Source: Streptomyces actinomycinicus | GTDB lineage: Bacteria > Actinomycetota > Actinomycetes > Streptomycetales > Streptomycetaceae | NCBI RefSeq assembly: GCF_016741775.1 | Contig: NZ_JAERRK010000021.1 | Coordinates: 1-64,000 of the forward strand | DNA: 64,000 nt | Direction: 5' to 3' | Shown here: one piece after another, positions 34,733 through 43,792 of the stretch | Layout: every line of letters begins with the position of its first letter | How positions within the stretch are numbered: the first letter of the stretch is position 1 | Notes under the pieces: generated by a model | Told to the model about the DNA's origin: nothing | What the model saw: only the letters and a program-made list of their open reading frames with translations | Databases searched by the model: none | Translations under genes and position numbers: made by a program

Positions 34733-35422
34733 GTGGAAAACGGCGCCGCCGCCAAGCCCGTGATCGTCGCCATCGACGGTCCCTCCGGCACGGGCAAGTC
34801 GAGCACGTCGAAGGCCGTGGCCGCGCAGCTCGGCCTGAGCTACCTGGACACCGGCGCCCAGTACCGGGCGATCACCTGGTGGATGGTGACCAACGGCATC
34901 GACCTGGAGGACCCGACCGCGATCGCGGCCGTGGCCGGCAAGCCGGAGATCGTCTCCGGGACCGACCCGGACAAGCCGACGATCACGGTCGACGGAGTCG
35001 ACGTGGCTGGCCCGATCCGCACCCAGGAGGTCACCTCCCAGGTCAGCGCGGTCAGCGCGGTGCCCGAGGTGCGCGCCCGGATCACCGAGCTGCAGCGCTC
35101 CCTGGCCACCGGCGCCGAGCGGGGCATCGTGGTCGAGGGCCGTGACATCGGCACGACGGTCCTCCCGGACGCCGACCTGAAGATCTTCCTCACCGCCTCC
35201 CCGGAGGCCCGCGCGGCCCGCCGCAGCGGCGAGCTGAAGGGCGCCGACGTCAACGCCACCCGCGAGGCCCTGATCAAGCGGGACGCGGCCGACTCCAGCC
35301 GCAAGACCTCGCCGCTCGCCAAGGCCGGCGACGCGGTGGAGGTGGACACCACCGAGCTGAGCCTCGCCCAGGTCATCGAGTGCGTCGTCACCCTGGTCGA
35401 GGAGAAGCGGGCGGGGAAGTGA
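34733..35422 (+). CDS. cmk: Cytidylate kinase
   Basis: 229 residues. P-loop AIDGPSGTGKSSTSKAVA, the CMP-binding YLDTGAQYRAITWW and the ARITELQRSLA and GRDIGTTVLPDAD segments identify it. It phosphorylates CMP and dCMP. The GTG at 34733 follows AGGAAGG at about 8 bases; a GTG three codons earlier is possible. The cmk-acyltransferase-der order is typical of actinobacteria, and the stop overlaps the next start. Confidence 0.94.
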   Translation: MENGAAAKPVIVAIDGPSGTGKSSTSKAVAAQLGLSYLDTGAQYRAITWWMVTNGIDLEDPTAIAAVAGKPEIVSGTDPDKPTITVDGVDVAGPIRTQEVTSQVSAVSAVPEVRARITELQRSLATGAERGIVVEGRDIGTTVLPDADLKIFLTASPEARAARRSGELKGADVNATREALIKRDAADSSRKTSPLAKAGDAVEVDTTELSLAQVIECVVTLVEEKRAGK

Positions 35423-36072
35423 GCGTTCCACCGCTTCCCTCGGAGCGGGGCGCCGAGGTCGGCCGGCGCATCGGCGTCGGCCTGATGTACGGGCTGTGGA
35501 AGCCGCGCGTACTGGGCGCCTGGAAGCTGCCCGCCACCGGCCCGGTGATCCTCGCGGTGAACCACAGCCACAACATCGACGGCCCGATGGTCATGGGCGT
35601 GGCGCCCCGGCCCACGCACTTCCTGATCAAGAAGGAGGCGTTCGTCGGACCGCTGGACCCCTTCCTGACCGGCATCGGCCAGCTGAAGGTGGACCGCACG
35701 GCCGCCGACCGCACCGCGATCACCCAGGCCCTCGGCGTGCTGGAGGCCGGGGGAGTACTGGGCATCTTCCCGGAGGGCACCCGGGGCGAGGGTGACTTCG
35801 CCTCGCTGCGTGCCGGGCTCGCCTACTTCGCGGTGCGCAGCGGGGCGCCGATCGTCCCCGTGGCCGTGCTGGGAAGCACCGGGCGGCCCGGCCGGTTGAC
35901 AAAGGCGCTGCCCCCGCTGCGCTCCCGCATCGACGTCGTCTTCGGGGACCCCTTCGAGGCGGGCGACGGCACCGGGCGGCGCACGCGCAAGGCGCTGGAC
36001 GAGGCCACCGAGCGCATCCAGAAGCAGCTCACCGGCCACCTGGAAAACGCCAGGCGCCTGACCGGGCGCTAG
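35419..36072 (+). CDS. 1-acylglycerol-3-phosphate acyltransferase-like (PlsC family)
   Basis: 217 residues. Contains the acyltransferase H-x4-D motif NHSHNID, and the FPEGTRGEGDF block used for glycerol-phosphate binding. It probably acylates a lysophospholipid or related acceptor at the membrane. No long transmembrane helix is obvious. The GTG overlaps the cmk stop (GTGA). Next gene der begins 76 bp later, so all three are probably one transcript. Confidence 0.88.
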   Translation: MSVPPLPSERGAEVGRRIGVGLMYGLWKPRVLGAWKLPATGPVILAVNHSHNIDGPMVMGVAPRPTHFLIKKEAFVGPLDPFLTGIGQLKVDRTAADRTAITQALGVLEAGGVLGIFPEGTRGEGDFASLRAGLAYFAVRSGAPIVPVAVLGSTGRPGRLTKALPPLRSRIDVVFGDPFEAGDGTGRRTRKALDEATERIQKQLTGHLENARRLTGR

Positions 36073-36148
36073 GCGACACTTGAGTAGTGGATCAGCCCAC
36101 GGCAACGGTCCACCGATCACCACCGATGAACGACGAGGTACGGACTTC

Positions 36149-37639
36149 ATGAACGACCACATCCAGCCCGACGGCTCGGACGCGTACGAGGCGCACGAGT
36201 ACGACCACGGGGCTCTCGGCGACGCCGAGTACGCGGAGTTCATGGAGCTCGCCGCGGAAGAGGGCTTCGACATCGAGGACGTCGAGGGCGCCATCGAGGC
36301 GGCGGGCCACGGCCCGCTGCCCGTGCTCGCCGTCGTCGGCCGCCCCAACGTCGGCAAGTCGACCCTGGTGAACCGGATCATCGGCCGCCGCGAGGCCGTC
36401 GTCGAGGACAAGCCGGGCGTCACCCGCGACCGCGTCACCTACGAGGCCGAGTGGGCCGGCCGCCGCTTCAAGGTCGTCGACACGGGCGGCTGGGAGCAGG
36501 ACGTCCTCGGCATCGACGCCTCCGTGGCGGCGCAGGCCGAGTACGCGATCGAGGCGGCCGACGCGGTCGTCTTCGTCGTGGACGCCAAGGTCGGCGCGAC
36601 CGACACCGACGAGGCGGTCGTCCGGCTGCTGCGCAAGGCCGGCAAGCCGGTCGTGCTGTGCGCCAACAAGGTCGACGGCCCGAGCGGTGAGGCCGACGCG
36701 GCCTACCTGTGGAACCTCGGCCTCGGCGAGCCGCACCCCGTCTCGGCCCTGCACGGCCGCGGCACCGGCGACATGCTGGACTCCGTCCTGGAGGCGCTGC
36801 CCGAGGCTCCCGAGCAGTCCTTCGGCACCGCGATCGGCGGCCCCCGCCGCATCGCCCTGATCGGCCGTCCGAACGTCGGCAAGTCCTCGCTGCTGAACAA
36901 GGTGGCCGGCGAGGAGCGCGTCGTCGTCAACGAGCTGGCGGGCACCACCCGTGACCCGGTCGACGAGATGATCGAACTCGGTGGTGTGACCTGGAAGTTC
37001 GTGGACACCGCCGGTATCCGCAAGCGGGTCCACCTGCAGCAGGGCGCCGACTACTACGCCTCGCTGCGCACGGCCGCCGCCGTGGAGAAGGCCGAGGTCG
37101 CGGTCGTCCTGATCGACGCCTCCGAGAACATCTCCGTGCAGGACCAGCGGATCATCAGCATGGCCGTCGAGGCGGGCCGCGCGATGGTCATCGCGTACAA
37201 CAAGTGGGACACCCTCGACGAGGAGCGCCGCTACTACCTGGAGCGGGAGATCGAGACCGAGCTGGGCCAGGTCGCCTGGGCCCCGCGCGTGAACGTCTCG
37301 GCCCGTACCGGCCGGCACATGGAGAAGCTGGTCCCCGCGATCGAGACGGCCCTCGCCGGCTGGGAGACCCGCGTGCCCACCGGCCGGCTCAACGCCTTCC
37401 TCGGCGAGCTGGTCTCGGCCCACCCGCACCCCATCCGGGGCGGCAAGCAGCCGCGCATCCTGTTCGGCACCCAGGCCGGCACCAAGCCCCCGCGGTTCGT
37501 GCTCTTCGCCTCCGGCTTCATCGAGGCGGGCTACCGGCGCTTCATCGAGCGCCGGCTGCGCGAGGAGTTCGGCTTCGAGGGCACCCCGATCCACATCTCG
37601 GTGCGGGTGCGCGAGAAGCGCGGCGCGAAGAAGAAGTAA
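36149..37639 (+). CDS. der: Ribosome biogenesis GTPase Der (EngA)
   Basis: 496 residues. Two tandem GTPase domains: G1 motifs GRPNVGKST near residue 64 and GRPNVGKSS near 238, with G3 DTGGWE and DTAGI, and NKVD and NKWD as G4. A C-terminal KH-like domain ends KKRGAKKK-like basic. It is needed for 50S assembly. An acidic N-terminal extension of ~55 residues is typical of actinobacterial Der. The ATG at 36149 follows GAGG; the frame is open upstream to 36080. Confidence 0.94.
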   Translation: MNDHIQPDGSDAYEAHEYDHGALGDAEYAEFMELAAEEGFDIEDVEGAIEAAGHGPLPVLAVVGRPNVGKSTLVNRIIGRREAVVEDKPGVTRDRVTYEAEWAGRRFKVVDTGGWEQDVLGIDASVAAQAEYAIEAADAVVFVVDAKVGATDTDEAVVRLLRKAGKPVVLCANKVDGPSGEADAAYLWNLGLGEPHPVSALHGRGTGDMLDSVLEALPEAPEQSFGTAIGGPRRIALIGRPNVGKSSLLNKVAGEERVVVNELAGTTRDPVDEMIELGGVTWKFVDTAGIRKRVHLQQGADYYASLRTAAAVEKAEVAVVLIDASENISVQDQRIISMAVEAGRAMVIAYNKWDTLDEERRYYLEREIETELGQVAWAPRVNVSARTGRHMEKLVPAIETALAGWETRVPTGRLNAFLGELVSAHPHPIRGGKQPRILFGTQAGTKPPRFVLFASGFIEAGYRRFIERRLREEFGFEGTPIHISVRVREKRGAKKK

Positions 37640-37650
37640 CAGCGGTACGA

Positions 37651-37692
37651 CGGGAAGGGCGGCCCCTGGCTCACCAGGGGCCGCCCTTCCCG
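37651..37692. terminator. Bidirectional intrinsic terminator after der
   Basis: Perfect 19-bp stem (CGGGAAGGGCGGCCCCTGG / complement) with the loop CTCA, between convergent genes. Confidence 0.9.
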
Positions 37693-37710
37693 TCCATGTG
37701 CCCGCCTTCG

Positions 37711-38109
37711 CTACACGCCTCGCCGCGGCCCCGGCGGCAGCGCGGCCGGGACGTACTGCGCACCGGTGTCGTGCTGCCGCCCGAGCGTGCCCACCCGCTG
37801 CCACTGCGACTGCTGCCGGGCGCTGTACGCCCCGGCGCTGTAGGCGCTGTACGAACTGCTGAACGACCCCGCCCGGTGCCCGCCGTACGTGCCCATGCCG
37901 TCCGGGAAGTCCCCGAAGGCGCTGAACCCCAGCTCCTCCTCGCCGCTGCGGTCCCCCGGCAGCGTGCGGAAGGTCTTGACCCACTCCGCGTAGAGACTGT
38001 CGTAGATCGGCGTGGCCGACGGCCCGCCGACCGGCTCGTGTGCCGCCCGGGCGGACGGCACGGAGGCGAAGGAGGACCGGCGGGGAGGCGGGGTGTCGTA
38101 TGCGTGCAC
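37711..38109 (-). CDS. Conserved hypothetical protein, Ser/Tyr/Gly-rich
   Basis: 132 residues. Begins MHAYDTPPPRRSSFAS and contains PIYDSLYAEWVKTFRTLPGD, a helix likely to be the conserved core, followed by a Ser/Tyr/Ala-rich stretch (SFSSSYSAYSAGAYSA). I know similar short proteins from Streptomyces annotations but no function. The start is a GTG; no clear Shine-Dalgarno sequence is visible. Confidence 0.65.
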   Translation of the reverse strand: MHAYDTPPPRRSSFASVPSARAAHEPVGGPSATPIYDSLYAEWVKTFRTLPGDRSGEEELGFSAFGDFPDGMGTYGGHRAGSFSSSYSAYSAGAYSARQQSQWQRVGTLGRQHDTGAQYVPAALPPGPRRGV

Positions 38110-38178
38110 GTATGTCCAAACGACCGGAACCCCAAAGGGATGCGGTCAGCGCGGCGGGGACGCGGGGCGGCGGCGCAC

Positions 38179-38982
38179 TCAGGTTCCGGCGAGCGGAAGC
38201 GCCGCGGCGACCAGCTTCCCGTTGGCGGCCGCCTTGTCCAGCGCGTCCCGCAGCAGGTCCTCCCGGGGCTGCCGCCCGATCGAGCCCACCGGCGCCGCGA
38301 ACATGAGCACCTGCTGGTGCTTGTTCGCCGCGGCCCGCCAGCTGTCGGTCACCTGGAGCGGCTGATGCGCCTGCCACCAGGCCACCGGCTGCCCGCCGCC
38401 CACCGACGGCTGCAGCACCGCGTGCAGCTGCCCCACGGCCAGCAGCACGGACCAGCCGTGCAGCACCGGCGGAACCGACGCCAGCTCGGTCAACGGCATG
38501 AAGCCCTGCTCGATGAGGAGCGGGAGGAAGTCGTCGCCGGCGCCGGTGCTGCCCGGGCGGACGATCGGCGAGGTCGGCTCGACGACGAGCGCGGGGTGCA
38601 ACTCGCCCTCGATCAGAACGAGTCCGCTGGTCACGCCGAGCACCGCCTGCTCGGGCACGGCCCGCTGCGCCGGGCCGCCGGCGGTCGCCCCGGCCATGTC
38701 CCCGCCGGTCGCGCCGATGGAGCGCACGGCGCCCTGCAACTGCTCCTCGGTGACCTGGACGACCTGCGAGGGCAGGCAGCCGGCGTGGGCGAAGGCGAGG
38801 ACGGCGGTCTCGTCGCCGATGAACAGGACGGTGCTGGTGCGCTCCTGCTCGGAGTCGCCCGGGGTGCGACAGGACGTGCAGTCGTAACTGCCCGGGGCGT
38901 TCTCTCCGGCGAGCAGCCGGTCGGCTTCTTCGTCGCCGATCTCGGCGCGTACGGCGTCGCTGACGTCGAGCATGCGCGGCAC
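38179..38982 (-). CDS. Conserved actinobacterial hypothetical protein
   Basis: 267 residues. An N-terminal segment has CTSC (a possible metal site) and the pattern FIGDETAVLAFAHAGCLPSQVVQV. The centre and C-terminus are mixed alpha/beta without a recognised catalytic motif. The GTG at 38982 has GGGAG five bases upstream. Transcribed on its own or with the 132-residue protein downstream. No function is assigned. Confidence 0.7.
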   Translation of the reverse strand: MPRMLDVSDAVRAEIGDEEADRLLAGENAPGSYDCTSCRTPGDSEQERTSTVLFIGDETAVLAFAHAGCLPSQVVQVTEEQLQGAVRSIGATGGDMAGATAGGPAQRAVPEQAVLGVTSGLVLIEGELHPALVVEPTSPIVRPGSTGAGDDFLPLLIEQGFMPLTELASVPPVLHGWSVLLAVGQLHAVLQPSVGGGQPVAWWQAHQPLQVTDSWRAAANKHQQVLMFAAPVGSIGRQPREDLLRDALDKAAANGKLVAAALPLAGT

Positions 38983-39523
38983 GGTGGCTCCCTCGGGATG
39001 CGGTGCTGGGGTCGGCCGGGTGGCTCCCGGCCGATGAGCCCCGGGGTTCCGGGCTCATGAAGAAGACAACGGGCGTCCTATGGTGGGGGTCACGCCCCGC
39101 GGGGAACCGGTTCGAACCTTCCCCCGCACAGGGTCACCTTCCGTACGGAATCGGCCACTCCCCGTCAACTCCGCGCCGCGTCAAGGAACTTGGATGGGTG
39201 AAGTGGGTCACAGATCGCTTCAGTCGATGGTCGACAAATCGGGAAATCAGCGGATGTAGTGGGTGGCCGAAAATCGCCGATACCGTTGGTAACTGTCAAG
39301 TGGCCTGGAAGGACGGCCACTTGGTTGATTCCGACGGCTCGTCCTCCCTACATTCCTCCGCCGTGTGCAACGAGCACCGCTCGGGTACGTCCGCCGGCCG
39401 GCAGCAGGCAGAGCACGATCACCGCTACCGGTGGCGGACGGGGCGGAGCGCGAGGAACCGCGGCGATACGCGGGACACGCGCTCGGCCTTGGGGGAAGCC
39501 CGGGTTCGTGGAGAGGGAACTAC
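38983..39523. other. Intergenic region upstream of the Rpf/LysM gene
   Basis: No gene supported. It holds two hairpins: one around the palindrome GGTTCGAACC near 39107 flanked by GGGGAA/TTCCCC, and a perfect 9-bp stem CAAGTGGCC / GGCCACTTG at 39297-39323. The leader of the Rpf gene starts somewhere here. I do not see the conserved core of the c-di-AMP riboswitch that controls some Rpf genes. Confidence 0.55.
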
Positions 39524-40204
39524 ATGTCCGAGTGTGCCGATACCAGCCGCACCACCGCCCGTACCGACAGTGCCCGCAAGGGCCGTACGACCGCAGCCCT
39601 CGCCGGAGCCGCACTGCTGGCCCCGCTGGGACTGCTCGCCGCGACCGGCAACGCCGCCGCGGCGGACAACGGAGTGTGGGACCGCATCGCCCAGTGCGAG
39701 AGCGGCGGCAACTGGCACATCAACACCGGCAACGGCTACTACGGCGGGCTCCAGTTCTCCGCCGGCACCTGGCGCGCGTACGGCGGCACCGCCTACGCCC
39801 CGACGGCCGACCAGGCCTCCAGGAGCGCGCAGATCGCCGTCGCCACCAAGGTCCAGGGCGCCCAGGGCTGGGGCGCCTGGCCGGTCTGCTCGGCCCGCGC
39901 CGGAGCCTCCGGCGCCGCCCCCGCAGCCGCCTCGGGTACGCCGTCCCGGCACGGCGCGACGACGGAGTCCGCCCCGGCGAAGCGGGCCCCGGCCACGTCC
40001 GCCCCGGCGCGGACGCCGGAGCGTCCGACGTCCCGCACGGCCCGCGGCACGTCCCGCGGTGACTACACCGTCCGCGAGGGCGACACGCTGAGCGTCATCG
40101 CCGCCCGGCACGGAACCACCTGGCAGCGCGTCTACGCCGCCAACAAGGCCGTCATCGGCGCCGATCCCGATCTGATCGTGCCCGGCCAGCGCCTCGCGAT
40201 CTGA
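39524..40204 (+). CDS. Resuscitation-promoting-factor-like muralytic enzyme with LysM
   Basis: 226 residues. A Sec signal peptide of ~45 residues ends near AAA-ADNG. The Rpf (transglycosylase-like) domain spans GVWDRIAQCESGGNWHINT to WPVCSA, with catalytic Glu in CESGGNW, and a Cys pair as a probable disulfide. An Ala/Pro/Thr linker leads to a C-terminal LysM domain (YTVREGDTLSVIAARHGTTW). It should cleave peptidoglycan during growth or spore germination. The ATG follows GAGAGGGA. Stops just before a terminator. Confidence 0.93.
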   Translation: MSECADTSRTTARTDSARKGRTTAALAGAALLAPLGLLAATGNAAAADNGVWDRIAQCESGGNWHINTGNGYYGGLQFSAGTWRAYGGTAYAPTADQASRSAQIAVATKVQGAQGWGAWPVCSARAGASGAAPAAASGTPSRHGATTESAPAKRAPATSAPARTPERPTSRTARGTSRGDYTVREGDTLSVIAARHGTTWQRVYAANKAVIGADPDLIVPGQRLAI

Positions 40205-40227
40205 GCACAGGCCGGCACCCCCGCAGG

Positions 40228-40257
40228 CAGCCGCCGTCCCGACCAGGACGGCGGCTG
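40228..40257. terminator. Intrinsic terminator between the Rpf gene and ctaD
   Basis: Perfect 12-bp stem CAGCCGCCGTCC / GGACGGCGGCTG with loop CGACCA, between convergent genes. Confidence 0.8.
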
Positions 40258-40289
40258 TCCGCGGTGGGGGAACCGGCCGGCCGGGGAGG

Positions 40290-41981
40290 TCAGGACGATT
40301 CGGGACCGGCTTGGTGCCGCTCCGGTTCGGGCTGCGGGGTCTGGGCCGCGTACTCCGGGTGGTGCAGGTCGAACGCCGGGGACTCCGAGCGGATCCGGGG
40401 CAGGGTGAGGAAGTTGTGCCGGGGCGGTGGGCAGGAGGTCGCCCACTCCAGGGAGCGGCCGTAGCCCCAGGGGTCGTCGGTGTCCACCTTCTCGCCGTAC
40501 ACGGCGGTCTTCCAGACGTTGTGGAGGAACGGCAGCGTCGACAGGCCGAGCAGGAAGGAGCCGACCGTCGAGACCGTGTTGAGCGTGGTGAACCCGTCGG
40601 CCGCCAGATAGTCGGCGTACCGGCGGGGCATGCCCTCGGCGCCCAGCCAGTGCTGCACCAGGAAGGTGGTGTGGAAGCCGACGAACAGCGTCCAGAAGTG
40701 GATCTTCCCGAGCCGCTCGCCCAGCATCTTCCCGGTGAACTTCGGCCACCAGAAGTAGAAGCCGCCGAAGATCGCGAAGACGACCGTGCCGAAGACGACG
40801 TAGTGGAAGTGGGCCACCACGAAGTACGAGTCCGTGACGTGGAAGTCCATCGGCGGCGAGGCCAGGATCACCCCGGTCAGGCCGCCGAACAGGAACGTCA
40901 CGAGGAAGCCCAGCGCCCACAGCATCGGTGTCTCGAAGGACAGCGAGCCCTTGATCATGGTCCCGGTCCAGTTGAAGAACTTCACCCCCGTCGGCACGGC
41001 GATCAGGAACGACATCAGGGAGAAGTACGGCAGCAGCACCGCGCCGGTCGCGAACATGTGGTGCGCCCACACCACGATGGACAGCCCGGTGATCGCCATC
41101 GTCGCGCCGACCAGAGTCAGATAGCCGAAGATCGGCTTGCGGCTGAAGACCGGGATGATCTCCGTGATGATCCCGAAGAACGGCAGCGCGATGATGTACA
41201 CCTCGGGGTGGCCGAAGAACCAGAAGAGGTGCTGCCACAGCAGCGCCCCGCCGCTGGCCGCCTCGAACACCTGCGCGCCGAACCGCCGGTCCGCCTCCAG
41301 CACCAGCAGCGCCGCCGCCAGCACCGGGAACGCCATCAGGATCAGGATCGACGTGAACAGGGTGTTCCAGGTGAAGATCGGCATCCGGAACATCGTCATG
41401 CCCGGTGCCCGCATCCCGATGATGGTGGTGACGAAGTTGACCGCGCCGAGGATGGTCCCGAAGCCCGACAGCGCGAGTCCCATGATCCACAGGTCCGGGC
41501 CGACACCGGGGGAGTGGGTGAGGTCGTTGAGCGGGGCGTAGGCGAACCAGCCGAAGGCGGCCGGCCCGGCGGGCACCATCACCGAGCCCAGCACGATCAG
41601 CCCGCCGAAGGCGAACAGCCAGTACGACAGCATGTTCAGCCGGGGGAAGGCCACGTCCGGCGAACCGATCTGCAACGGCATCAGCTCGTTGGCGAACCCG
41701 GCGAAGCTGGGGGTCGCGAACAGCAGGAGCATGATCGTGCCGTGCAGCGTGAACAGCTGGTTGTACTGGTTGTTGTCGATGAGCTGCAGTCCGGGCCGGG
41801 CGAGTTCGGCCCGCATCACCAGGGCCATCACCCCGCCGGCCAGGAAGAACCCGAAAGACGTGATCAGGTACAGGTGGCCGATCTTCTTGTGGTCGGTGGT
41901 GGTGAGCCAGTCCACCACGAGCCGGCCGCCCCGGCTGCGGCGCGCCGGCCGTGCCGCAGCCTCCACGGTCTCGGTCCCCAT
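40290..41981 (-). CDS. ctaD: Cytochrome c oxidase subunit I (orphan copy)
   Basis: 563 residues with about 12 membrane segments. Heme- and copper-binding residues are present: LHGTIMLLLF, the cross-linked His-Tyr in FFGHPEVYI, the His pair in VVWAHHMFATG and HFHYV. It reduces oxygen in the terminal oxidase. Subunits II, III and IV are not nearby, so it is a solitary copy that must borrow them or act in a variant oxidase. The ATG at 41981 follows GGGGCGA. Confidence 0.92.
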   Translation of the reverse strand: MGTETVEAAARPARRSRGGRLVVDWLTTTDHKKIGHLYLITSFGFFLAGGVMALVMRAELARPGLQLIDNNQYNQLFTLHGTIMLLLFATPSFAGFANELMPLQIGSPDVAFPRLNMLSYWLFAFGGLIVLGSVMVPAGPAAFGWFAYAPLNDLTHSPGVGPDLWIMGLALSGFGTILGAVNFVTTIIGMRAPGMTMFRMPIFTWNTLFTSILILMAFPVLAAALLVLEADRRFGAQVFEAASGGALLWQHLFWFFGHPEVYIIALPFFGIITEIIPVFSRKPIFGYLTLVGATMAITGLSIVVWAHHMFATGAVLLPYFSLMSFLIAVPTGVKFFNWTGTMIKGSLSFETPMLWALGFLVTFLFGGLTGVILASPPMDFHVTDSYFVVAHFHYVVFGTVVFAIFGGFYFWWPKFTGKMLGERLGKIHFWTLFVGFHTTFLVQHWLGAEGMPRRYADYLAADGFTTLNTVSTVGSFLLGLSTLPFLHNVWKTAVYGEKVDTDDPWGYGRSLEWATSCPPPRHNFLTLPRIRSESPAFDLHHPEYAAQTPQPEPERHQAGPESS

Positions 41982-42438
41982 CGTTCGCCCCTTCGCATCG
42001 TCGCGCCCGGGGCCCGGCACAGCCCGCGGCACGCGTACCCGCGAGCTGCCGCCGTGATGCTCGCGGGGCCCTCGCTCCGCCAGGGGCCCACGGCGGCCGT
42101 GTGCTGAATCCGTGAAATTCCTATGCGGCGTCAGCTGCCGTGGACCCGCCCGGGATTGCCGGGGGAATCGCGCCCCGGGCCCGCCCCGATCCCCACTGCG
42201 GCACTTTCCGCCTGGTAATTGGAAGCGGCCCCACGACACGCGTGAATTTCGTTCGATTACCCCGGTAAGCCGTGCGGAAACCCCCGTACGTGTGAAGCCC
42301 GCTGCGACAGCGGCTGATGCCACGGAGGCCGAAACGGAGGCCGGGAAGCTGTGACAGAAGTGTGACCGGAGTCGGATACGGCTCTTACCCGGCTGTGCCC
42401 GGCTTCCGTCACCGCGGGTTGCGGCCTAGCGTGGCGGC
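41982..42438. other. Intergenic region between ctaD and the I78 inhibitor
   Basis: Divergent promoter region without a supported gene. It has an AT-richer patch (near 42205-42260) and, at the right end, TAGCGT (42427-42432), the -10 of the I78 gene. I see no clear regulator site. Confidence 0.5.
42427..42438 (+). promoter_or_regulatory. -10 hexamer of a leaderless promoter
   Basis: TAGCGT at 42427-42432 places the transcription start at the ATG (42439). No Shine-Dalgarno sequence precedes the gene. Confidence 0.45.
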
Positions 42439-42654
42439 ATGGCACCGATTCCCACTCCGCCTGCGGAGCCCCAGGACAGTCCGGACGGGTACGTCGGCCT
42501 CGACGCCGTGAACGCCGAGCGGCTCGCTCGGCAGCGGGGCTGGTCGACGGTGCGGTCGCTGCCACCGGGCGCGATCATCACCATGGAGTACCGGGTGGGC
42601 CGGCTCAACTTCGAGGTGCGGGACGGCCGGGTCGTCCGCTCCTGGAAGGGCTGA
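42439..42654 (+). CDS. I78-family peptidase inhibitor-like protein
   Basis: 71 residues. The pattern GYVGLDAVNAERLARQRGW, then VRSLPPGAIITMEYRVGRLN, then FEVRDGRVVRSWKG matches the I78 family, where the loop after the Met/Glu strand inserts into a protease. No signal peptide, so probably cytosolic unless exported otherwise. A strong terminator follows. The family assignment comes from motif shape only. Confidence 0.75.
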   Translation: MAPIPTPPAEPQDSPDGYVGLDAVNAERLARQRGWSTVRSLPPGAIITMEYRVGRLNFEVRDGRVVRSWKG

Positions 42655-42681
42655 CCGCCCGTCACGACGCGCCGGCGCGTA

Positions 42682-42724
42682 CGGCGAAGGCCCCGCTCCT
42701 CGTCCGGGAGCGGGGCCTTCGCCG
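42682..42724. terminator. Bidirectional intrinsic terminator
   Basis: Perfect 18-bp stem (CGGCGAAGGCCCCGCTCC / complement) with a seven-base loop between convergent genes. Confidence 0.9.
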
Positions 42725-42772
42725 TGGCGCGGGGCTGGGTGTGCGTACCGGGCCCCGCTGCCTCTCCCGCCG

Positions 42773-43792
42773 TCAGCCGCCCGTCAGGGGGCGGGCCGGC
42801 TGGGAGGTGCCACGGGGGAGACGGTCGGCGTGCGGCGGCCGGCGGCTGCCCGCCGGGGTGACCGGGGTGCGTTCCGAACGGGCCGTGTGCCGTGCGGGGG
42901 ACAGGTGCACCGGGCCCCGGGAGGCCCGGGTGGAGGAGACCGGCTCGCGGGCCGGCGCCGGCTGCTCCGCCGGTGCGCTGAGCGGCTTGAGCACCACCGG
43001 GGTGACCGGGACGGCCGGAGCGGGCAGACCGCGGCGGGCACGCCAGCGGTCGCGCAGGTCGAAGAGCCACAGCTCGGCCTTGGCGATCAGCGGCTCGAAC
43101 CAGGGCAGCGCGAGCAGGATCAGCAGGCCGGCGGCCCAGCCCAGCAGCACGTCGCTCAGCCAGTGCGTACCGAGGTAGACGGTGGTGAGGCCGACGCCGA
43201 GCGAGACGACCGCGGAGAGGGCCGACAGCCAGCGGCGCGCTGTCGGCGTCGAGGCCAGATACGCCAGGATTCCCCAGGTCACCACCGCGTTGGCGGTGTG
43301 GCCGCTGGGGAATATATCGCCGCCCAGGCCCATCTCGTTCGAGCCGATCACGGTCGCGTAGTGCGGGCCGAGCCGCCCCATGCCGAGCTTCGCGGCACCG
43401 ACCGTGATGTTCAGCAGGAGCAGCGAGGTGGCCAGGGTGAGCAGGGGGCGGAGCGTGTGCTGCCGCCAGGAGCGCCAGCCGAGCCAGGCCGCGACCATCA
43501 CGGCGGTGGGGCCGCGCTGGCCCAGCACCACGTAGTAGTCGAGGAAGGCGTGGATCGAGGGCCACTGCTGGTACGGCCGGAAGAACATGACCTGCCAGTC
43601 GAGCCGGACCAGCCAGGAGGTGATCACCACGGCCCAGACGATCGCCAGGTAGAAGGCGAGGGTCGCCGCGAACAGCACGACCCGGTGCCGGCTCATCGTC
43701 GGCACATCGATGTGAGCCGGCCGTTCCGGCTCACGGTCCAGCCTGGCGAACACCCGGTCCAGACGCCGGGTGAGGTTTCGTTCGGTACGCAC
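42773..43792 (-). CDS. PAP2-family membrane phosphatase
   Basis: 339 residues with six probable membrane helices. The PAP2 motifs are in order: AKLGMGRLGP (motif 1), FPSGHTANA (motif 2) and VYLGTHWLSDVLLG (motif 3 with catalytic His). It probably removes phosphate from a lipid such as undecaprenyl or phosphatidyl phosphate. The C-terminal 90 residues are disordered. The GTG at 43792 has TAACGT seven bases upstream on the minus strand, suggesting leaderless translation; an earlier in-frame start lacks support. Confidence 0.88.
   Translation of the reverse strand: MRTERNLTRRLDRVFARLDREPERPAHIDVPTMSRHRVVLFAATLAFYLAIVWAVVITSWLVRLDWQVMFFRPYQQWPSIHAFLDYYVVLGQRGPTAVMVAAWLGWRSWRQHTLRPLLTLATSLLLLNITVGAAKLGMGRLGPHYATVIGSNEMGLGGDIFPSGHTANAVVTWGILAYLASTPTARRWLSALSAVVSLGVGLTTVYLGTHWLSDVLLGWAAGLLILLALPWFEPLIAKAELWLFDLRDRWRARRGLPAPAVPVTPVVLKPLSAPAEQPAPAREPVSSTRASRGPVHLSPARHTARSERTPVTPAGSRRPPHADRLPRGTSQPARPLTGG

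Noticed and set aside
36092..39058. A 988-residue minus-strand open frame over der and neighbours.
   Set aside because: Codon positions show der on the plus strand with clear GTPase motifs; the minus frame is low-complexity shadow.
39095..39125. A tRNA fragment, because GGTTCGAACC looks like a T-arm.
   Set aside because: The flanking bases do not form a T-stem or acceptor stem and no other tRNA elements are nearby.
39060..39523. A c-di-AMP (ydaO-type) riboswitch upstream of the Rpf gene, as known for some Streptomyces rpf genes.
   Set aside because: I could not find the conserved core segments; only unrelated hairpins are visible.
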